Assembly: GCA_016931295.1 (NCBI GenBank)
Contig: JAFGEZ010000039.1
Location: 1-43,525 of the forward strand
DNA length: 43,525 bases
From: Candidatus Krumholzibacteriota bacterium
Lineage (GTDB): Bacteria > Krumholzibacteriota > Krumholzibacteriia > Krumholzibacteriales > Krumholzibacteriaceae
Direction: 5' to 3'
Shown: piece by piece, positions 39,948 through 43,525 of the stretch
Position numbering within the stretch: position 1 is the stretch's first letter
Layout of the letters: each line of letters begins with the position of its first letter
The notes under the pieces: generated by a model
Seen by the model: only the letters and a program-made list of their open reading frames with translations
Databases searched by the model: none
Told to the model about the DNA's origin: nothing
Translations under genes and position numbers: made by a program

Positions 39948-41084
39948 ATGGATATCCTCGACGCCTTCGGATCTCTCTGGCGCTCGACGGGCCTGGCGAA
40001 CTTCACGTGGGGCCAGGTCGTGATGATCGCCGTGAGCCTCCTGCTCATCTGGCTCGCGATCAGGAAGAACTTCGAGCCGCTCCTCCTCCTGCCGATCGGC
40101 TTCGGCGGCATCCTCTCAAACATCCCCGTCGCCGCGATCGGCGGCAGCGGGGGCTTCCTCGGGCAGATCTACGGCTTCGGGATCGCGACGGGGATCTTCC
40201 CGCTCCTCGTCTTCATGGGCGTGGGGGCGATGACGGATTTCGGGCCCCTCATCGCCAACCCGAAAACGGCGCTCCTCGGCGCGGCGGCGCAGTTCGGCAT
40301 CTTCACGACGCTTCTCGGCGCGCTCGCGCTCGGCCAGTACGCGGGGTTCGATTTCGACATGAAGGATGCCGCCTCGATCGGGATCATCGGGGGCGCCGAC
40401 GGCCCCACGGCGATCTTCATCGCCTCGAAGCTCTCCCCGCAGCTTCTCGGATCGATCGCCGTCGCCGCCTATTCCTACATGGCGCTCGTCCCGATCATCC
40501 AGCCGCCGATCATGCGCTGGCTCGTCGGCGCCGAGGACAGGAAGATCGCGATGCGCCAGCTCCGCGACGTCTCGAAGACCGAGCGGATCCTTTTGCCCCT
40601 CGTCGTCCTCGGGATCTGCGCCCTGCTCTTGCCGACCGCCGCGCCGCTCATCGGCGCCCTGATGTTCGGCAACCTCGTGAGGGAATCGGGCGTGGTCGAC
40701 CGGCTCCACAAGGCGATCCAGGGGCCGATGACCGACATCGTCACGATCCTGCTCGGCCTCGCCGTCGGCTCGAAGCTCCAGGCCGACCGCTTCCTCCGGG
40801 TGGAGACGCTCGGCATCCTCGTGCTGGGGCTCTTCGCCTTCTGCGTGGGAACGGCCGCGGGGCTCCTCCTCGCCCGCCTGATGAACCGTTTCTCCCGCGA
40901 CCCGATCAACCCCCTGATCGGCGCGGCGGGGGTCTCGGCCGTGCCGATGGCCGCCCGCGTCGTCAACAAGACGGGGCTCGAGGCCAACCCCGACAACTAC
41001 CTCCTCATGCACGCGATGGGCCCGAACGTGGCCGGCGTCATCGGTTCGGCCGTCGCGGCCGGCGTGCTCTTGTCCTTCTTCTGA
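39948..41084 (+). CDS. oadB: Sodium-pump decarboxylase beta subunit
   Basis: 378-residue membrane protein that decarboxylates carboxybiotin and pumps Na+ out. ATG 39948 gives the usual length. The key Na+-path motifs are intact: [13 protein letters not shown] (essential Asp), [18 protein letters not shown] (essential Tyr region), and [23 protein letters not shown] (Asn/Ser region), followed by [22 protein letters not shown]. It follows the alpha-subunit gene by 20 bases and ends 6 bases before the convergent secreted-protein gene. Together the three subunits would conserve decarboxylation energy as a sodium gradient. Confidence 0.95.
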   Translation: MDILDAFGSLWRSTGLANFTWGQVVMIAVSLLLIWLAIRKNFEPLLLLPIGFGGILSNIPVAAIGGSGGFLGQIYGFGIATGIFPLLVFMGVGAMTDFGPLIANPKTALLGAAAQFGIFTTLLGALALGQYAGFDFDMKDAASIGIIGGADGPTAIFIASKLSPQLLGSIAVAAYSYMALVPIIQPPIMRWLVGAEDRKIAMRQLRDVSKTERILLPLVVLGICALLLPTAAPLIGALMFGNLVRESGVVDRLHKAIQGPMTDIVTILLGLAVGSKLQADRFLRVETLGILVLGLFAFCVGTAAGLLLARLMNRFSRDPINPLIGAAGVSAVPMAARVVNKTGLEANPDNYLLMHAMGPNVAGVIGSAVAAGVLLSFF

Positions 41085-41090
41085 TCCGCC

Positions 41091-42976
41091 TCACCGCAGC
41101 AGCACGAGCTTCCGCGAGGCAAACCACCCGCCGCTCTCCATCCGGCAGAAGTAGATCCCGCTCGTGGCGGCCGTGCCACGGTCGTTGCGTCCGTCCCACC
41201 GCTCGGTGTACCGGCCGGCGTCGCGGACCTCGTCCACCAGTGTGCAGACGAGCCGCCCGGCGACGTCGTAAATGCCGATCCGCACCGGTCCCCGCTCGCG
41301 GAGCGAGAAGGAGACCGTCGTCGACGGGTTGAAGGGGTTGGGGTAGTTCCGCGAGAGCGAGTAGTCGACCGGCGGCCGATCGGCCTCGGTCACATCGGCC
41401 TGGGTCACCGTGCCGAACCAGTCGAACGCCTGTTTCATCACGGTGTTGCGGATCTGGGGCTGGTGCAGCACGAAATCCCTGATGAACATCAGGCTGAACC
41501 CGAACCACATCGTCTGCGCGTTCCGCGACTGCGAGTTCAGGTACTCGTGCCGCACGCCGGCAAAGTATGTCCCCTCGTCGAAGGGCTCGTACCGGAGCGC
41601 GGGCACGCCCCCCGACAACGTGTCGAGAACGTCGAAGTGGTTGACCGCGGGACAGCCGCCGAAGGCGTAGAAGATATCGCCGGAAAAGGGCGATGAGAGG
41701 GGAAAGCCGTCTACCCGCGGGATGGCGATGCCGCCCCCGCCGAATCCCCCCGAGAACTGGTAGAAGCTGCACGCCCTGACGTTCACGCCGCAGCTCGTGA
41801 ACATGAGGCGCATCGACTGCGGCGAGGGGAACGCGGCGAGATCGGAGGCGATATTGTCGCCGCAGATCCAGAGGTTTACGTCGTGATCGGAGAGTTCGAG
41901 CCAGTCGTCGAGCATCGAGCAGTCGTCGGTCTTGTCCAGGCGGAGGCCGTCGGTGATCGTGCCCTCGGCCAGGTCCCCCGAGTCCCAGATGATCGTCTCG
42001 TATGCCTCGAGCAGGTGCATCAGCCTGGCGCGGCTCGCGAGGCCGTTCGAGACCATCGCGGTCGGCGCGTTGACGTCGTAGCGGTCCGGGAGATCCATCG
42101 GATCGAGGACTGCCCGATAGGAATCGTCGTGATAGTACTGGACCGTGCCCCCGCGGATGCCGACGCCGTCGTAGTCGTCGACGTAGAGGATGTCGCTGCC
42201 CAGGGTGGGCAGGCAGGTGAACTCGAAGTAGGGCCGGACGCCCGCCGGATTCGGCGTTCCCGTATCGGCGCCCGCCGGCAGGACGCTCGTGCGGCCATAC
42301 TGGTCGTAGGCGCGGAAGTAGTAGTCGATCATGTACCCCCTCGTGAAGAGGGAATCGTTGAGATCGAACCGGTAGGTGTCGTCCGGCCACGCCCGGTCGG
42401 CCTGGAGGGGGGTCCAGGGCGGCACGGCTGGAACGGTGCAGAAGCTGCAGTAATCCCCCGCGAGATCGGGCCCGACGAGGTCCGGTTTCGCGTCCGGGCC
42501 GATGTTCCTGCACCGCACGTACATGTAGACCAGCGGACGCCCGTCCCCGGTCGTGTCGATGCCGCCGCCGGTCGGCGAGGCGCAGGTCACCTCGATGTAG
42601 TCCCCCGGCACGATGGCCGGCGTCAACGAGACGTCCTCGGCGCGGTCCGCCCGGACCCAGGACTCGAGGTTGTACTCCACGCCCGGGAAGTTGTCCTGGA
42701 AGAGATCCCACTCGTTGTAGCTCCACTGCGGCCCCGGCGTCTCGTAGCGAACGACGCTCACGTTGTCGAACCACGGCGCCGGCGTGTGGACGGCGCAGTT
42801 CCCCTGGGCCGGATACCAGTACCAGCAGAGATCGGCGACCCCGAGAGCGACCTGGATCGGATCGTTCCCCACCATCGTGCCGATGTCCAGCTCGTGGAAC
42901 AGATATCCGGGATCGCCCACTGAGTAATACACGTAATTGTCGTTGAGCCATTCCCCCGGGCAGCCGCTGACCGGAT
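41091..42976 (-). pseudogene. Secreted protein with FlgD-like/type IX-type C-terminal domain, 5' end lost to an IS insertion
   Basis: 628 codons in frame up to the IS junction; no start codon or signal peptide remains, so the gene is truncated at its N-terminus. The C-terminal about 85 residues are the FlgD-Ig/T9SS-type sorting domain (NYPNPFNPSTTVSFSL, VRIGIYDVAGRLV, WDGRNDRGTAATSGIYF, ending KLVLLR), typical of cell-surface proteins in FCB-related bacteria. The body is Asp-, Gly- and aromatic-rich (ILYVDDYDGVGIRGG; LMHLLEAYETIIWDSGDL) and not assigned. In-frame GTG 42932 exists but lacks a ribosome site or signal peptide. It probably encoded a large secreted enzyme or adhesin. Confidence 0.82.
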
Positions 42977-43047
42977 TGACCTGACCCCCTAAAACGGATC
43001 CAGATATTAGTGGTATAATCTGGAGTCAAGAGCGAGGGGGTATTTTT

Positions 43048-43326
43048 ATGTCCAGGAAGCGGTATTCTACCGAGCAGATCATCACAAAACTACGGGAAGC
43101 AGAGGTTCTCTTGTCTCAGGGGCGAACGGTGCCGGAGATCTGCAGGCAGCTTGGAGTGAGCCAGAACACATACTACAGGTGGAGAAAAGAGTTTGGTGGG
43201 CTCGAGATCGACCAGGCGAGGAAGCTCAAAGCGCTTGAGAAGGAGAACTCGAGGCTGAAGAAGCTTGTCGCCGAGCAAGCCCTGGATATCGAGATACTCA
43301 AGGAGGCGTCCCGGGGAAACTTCTAA
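43048..43326 (+). CDS. IS3-family transposase OrfA
   Basis: 92 residues: an N-terminal helix-turn-helix (RKRYSTEQIITKLREAEVLLSQGRTVPEICRQLGVSQNTYYRWRKE) followed by a leucine-zipper coiled coil (KALEKENSRLKKLVAEQALDIEILKEA), ending in RGNF. This is the typical OrfA of the IS407 group. AGCGAGGGGG lies upstream of ATG 43048. OrfA alone regulates; fused by frameshift to OrfB it forms the transposase. Confidence 0.95.
   Translation: MSRKRYSTEQIITKLREAEVLLSQGRTVPEICRQLGVSQNTYYRWRKEFGGLEIDQARKLKALEKENSRLKKLVAEQALDIEILKEASRGNF
43314..43320 (+). promoter_or_regulatory. Programmed -1 frameshift heptamer G GGA AAC
   Basis: The canonical X XXY YYZ slippery sequence sits in the orfA frame two codons before its stop. 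Slipping back one base continues as KLLSPARRRRAVERV, the expected start of OrfB. Confidence 0.8.
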
Positions 43327-43440
43327 GTCCGGCGCGAAGGCGTCGGGCAGTGGAGAGGGTCACAGAAGCGCTTGGTGTCTCAGAGAGGCGGGCGTGCAAG
43401 GTGCTCGGGCAGTCGAGGACCACTCAGAGATACGAGCATC
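43323..43440 (+). pseudogene. IS3-family transposase OrfB, interrupted fragment
   Basis: In the -1 frame relative to orfA the sequence reads SPARRRRAVERVTEALGVSERRACKVLGQSRTTQRYEH, the well-known N-terminal region of IS407-type OrfB. After about 43440 similarity to the family stops abruptly where a new IS-like end begins, although the frame stays open to the window edge. The DDE catalytic core would lie further on and is not seen. Confidence 0.72.
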
Positions 43441-43525
43441 TGGACTTCCCACGGTTTTGTAGACATCTACAGGTCGTAATTAGAGGCGCGCTCAAACGCC
43501 TCGGGACTTACACCTCCGATGTGGC
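43441..43525. mobile_element. Possible end of a second IS nested in the first
   Basis: From 43441 the sequence TGGACTTCCCACGG, followed by TTTTGTAGACA, resembles the terminal repeat of other IS3-family elements and coincides with loss of OrfB similarity. Read on the minus strand, a short frame ends ATSEV-stop near 43508, which could be a transposase C-terminus. Only 85 bases are visible. Confidence 0.4.

Larger units (their letters stand above)
42977..43525 (+). mobile_element. IS3-family (IS407-like) insertion sequence, left part
   Basis: The left end TGACCTGACCCCCTAAAAC begins at 42977, exactly where the upstream coding frame breaks off. orfA follows 71 bases in, then a -1 frameshift site and the beginning of orfB. 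The element runs off the window and seems itself interrupted at about 43441. Base composition is lower in GC than the surroundings, consistent with recent arrival. Confidence 0.82.

Noticed and set aside
42930-42932. GTG 42932 as the genuine start of the secreted protein
   Set aside because: No ribosome site or signal peptide, and the frame continues upstream to the IS junction, so the real start is lost.
1-43525. tRNA or rRNA genes
   Set aside because: No cloverleaf-like sequence or rRNA segment was noticed on either strand by eye; a tRNAscan run would settle it.

Overview
This 43.5 kb window is very GC-rich (roughly two thirds GC by eye) and densely packed with bacterial chromosomal genes on both strands. 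Several traits suggest an uncultured, mainly anaerobic member of the FCB superphylum or a neighbouring lineage (Eisenbacteria/Krumholzibacteria-like). These are a secreted protein ending in a 'YPNPFNPST' FlgD-like/type IX-type C-terminal domain, large secreted proteins of unknown function, a rubrerythrin/rubredoxin/PerR oxygen-defence cluster, a sodium-pumping decarboxylase and a butyrate kinase/phosphotransbutyrylase. The lineage is an inference; there is no rRNA in the window. Many genes are preceded by a TTGnnn-N17-TAnnnT promoter, so ordinary sigma-70-type promoters can be read by eye.

Layout. 1-3795: an exported papain-like protease (cut by the left edge), divergent from an outer-membrane beta-barrel-like protein. 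3803-11222 (minus strand): an acyl-CoA block made of a CoA-transferase/hydrolase fused to a GNAT acetyltransferase, an overlapping AcuC/HDAC-type deacetylase, a single-chain butyrate kinase-phosphotransbutyrylase fusion and SppA. 11411-12358: a radical SAM protein. 12497-17141: a regulatory triad of a sigma-70 family factor (probably leaderless), an overlapping zinc-finger anti-sigma factor with a membrane span and outer TPRs, and an exported-looking TPR-CHAT protease. 17199-17392: a candidate structured RNA with its own terminator. 17505-23160: an S9 peptidase, a PhzF-family protein, a cyclophilin, a histidine-kinase-like protein without a phospho-acceptor His, and an array of ten 10-bp repeats. 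23228-27220 (minus strand): a PerR-headed run encoding a rubredoxin-flavin reductase, two ferritin-like proteins, rubredoxin and a GT-C glycosyltransferase. 27397-30270: an HhH-GPD glycosylase divergent from NikR and an AbgT transporter. 30558-37720: a secreted 'GYWKNH' protein, a GT4 glycosyltransferase overlapping a ClC protein, a small membrane protein plus a DUF192 protein, an exported MEMO-family protein and an MFS transporter. 37832-41084: a Na+-pump decarboxylase operon (gamma, alpha, beta). 41091-43525: a secreted-protein gene cut by an IS3-family element, which itself seems to be interrupted by a second IS end.

How the genes may work together. The two strongest candidates for undescribed systems are (i) the sigma/anti-sigma/TPR-CHAT triad, where an exported CHAT protease could act on the outer part of the anti-sigma factor and release the sigma factor, and (ii) the acyl-CoA block, where acyl-CoA/acyl-phosphate enzymes are fused or translationally overlapped with a lysine acetyltransferase and a lysine deacylase, suggesting that acyl-CoA flux and protein acylation are coupled. 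A third oddity is the Na+-pump alpha subunit, which has Met where this family has the carbamylated metal-binding Lys.
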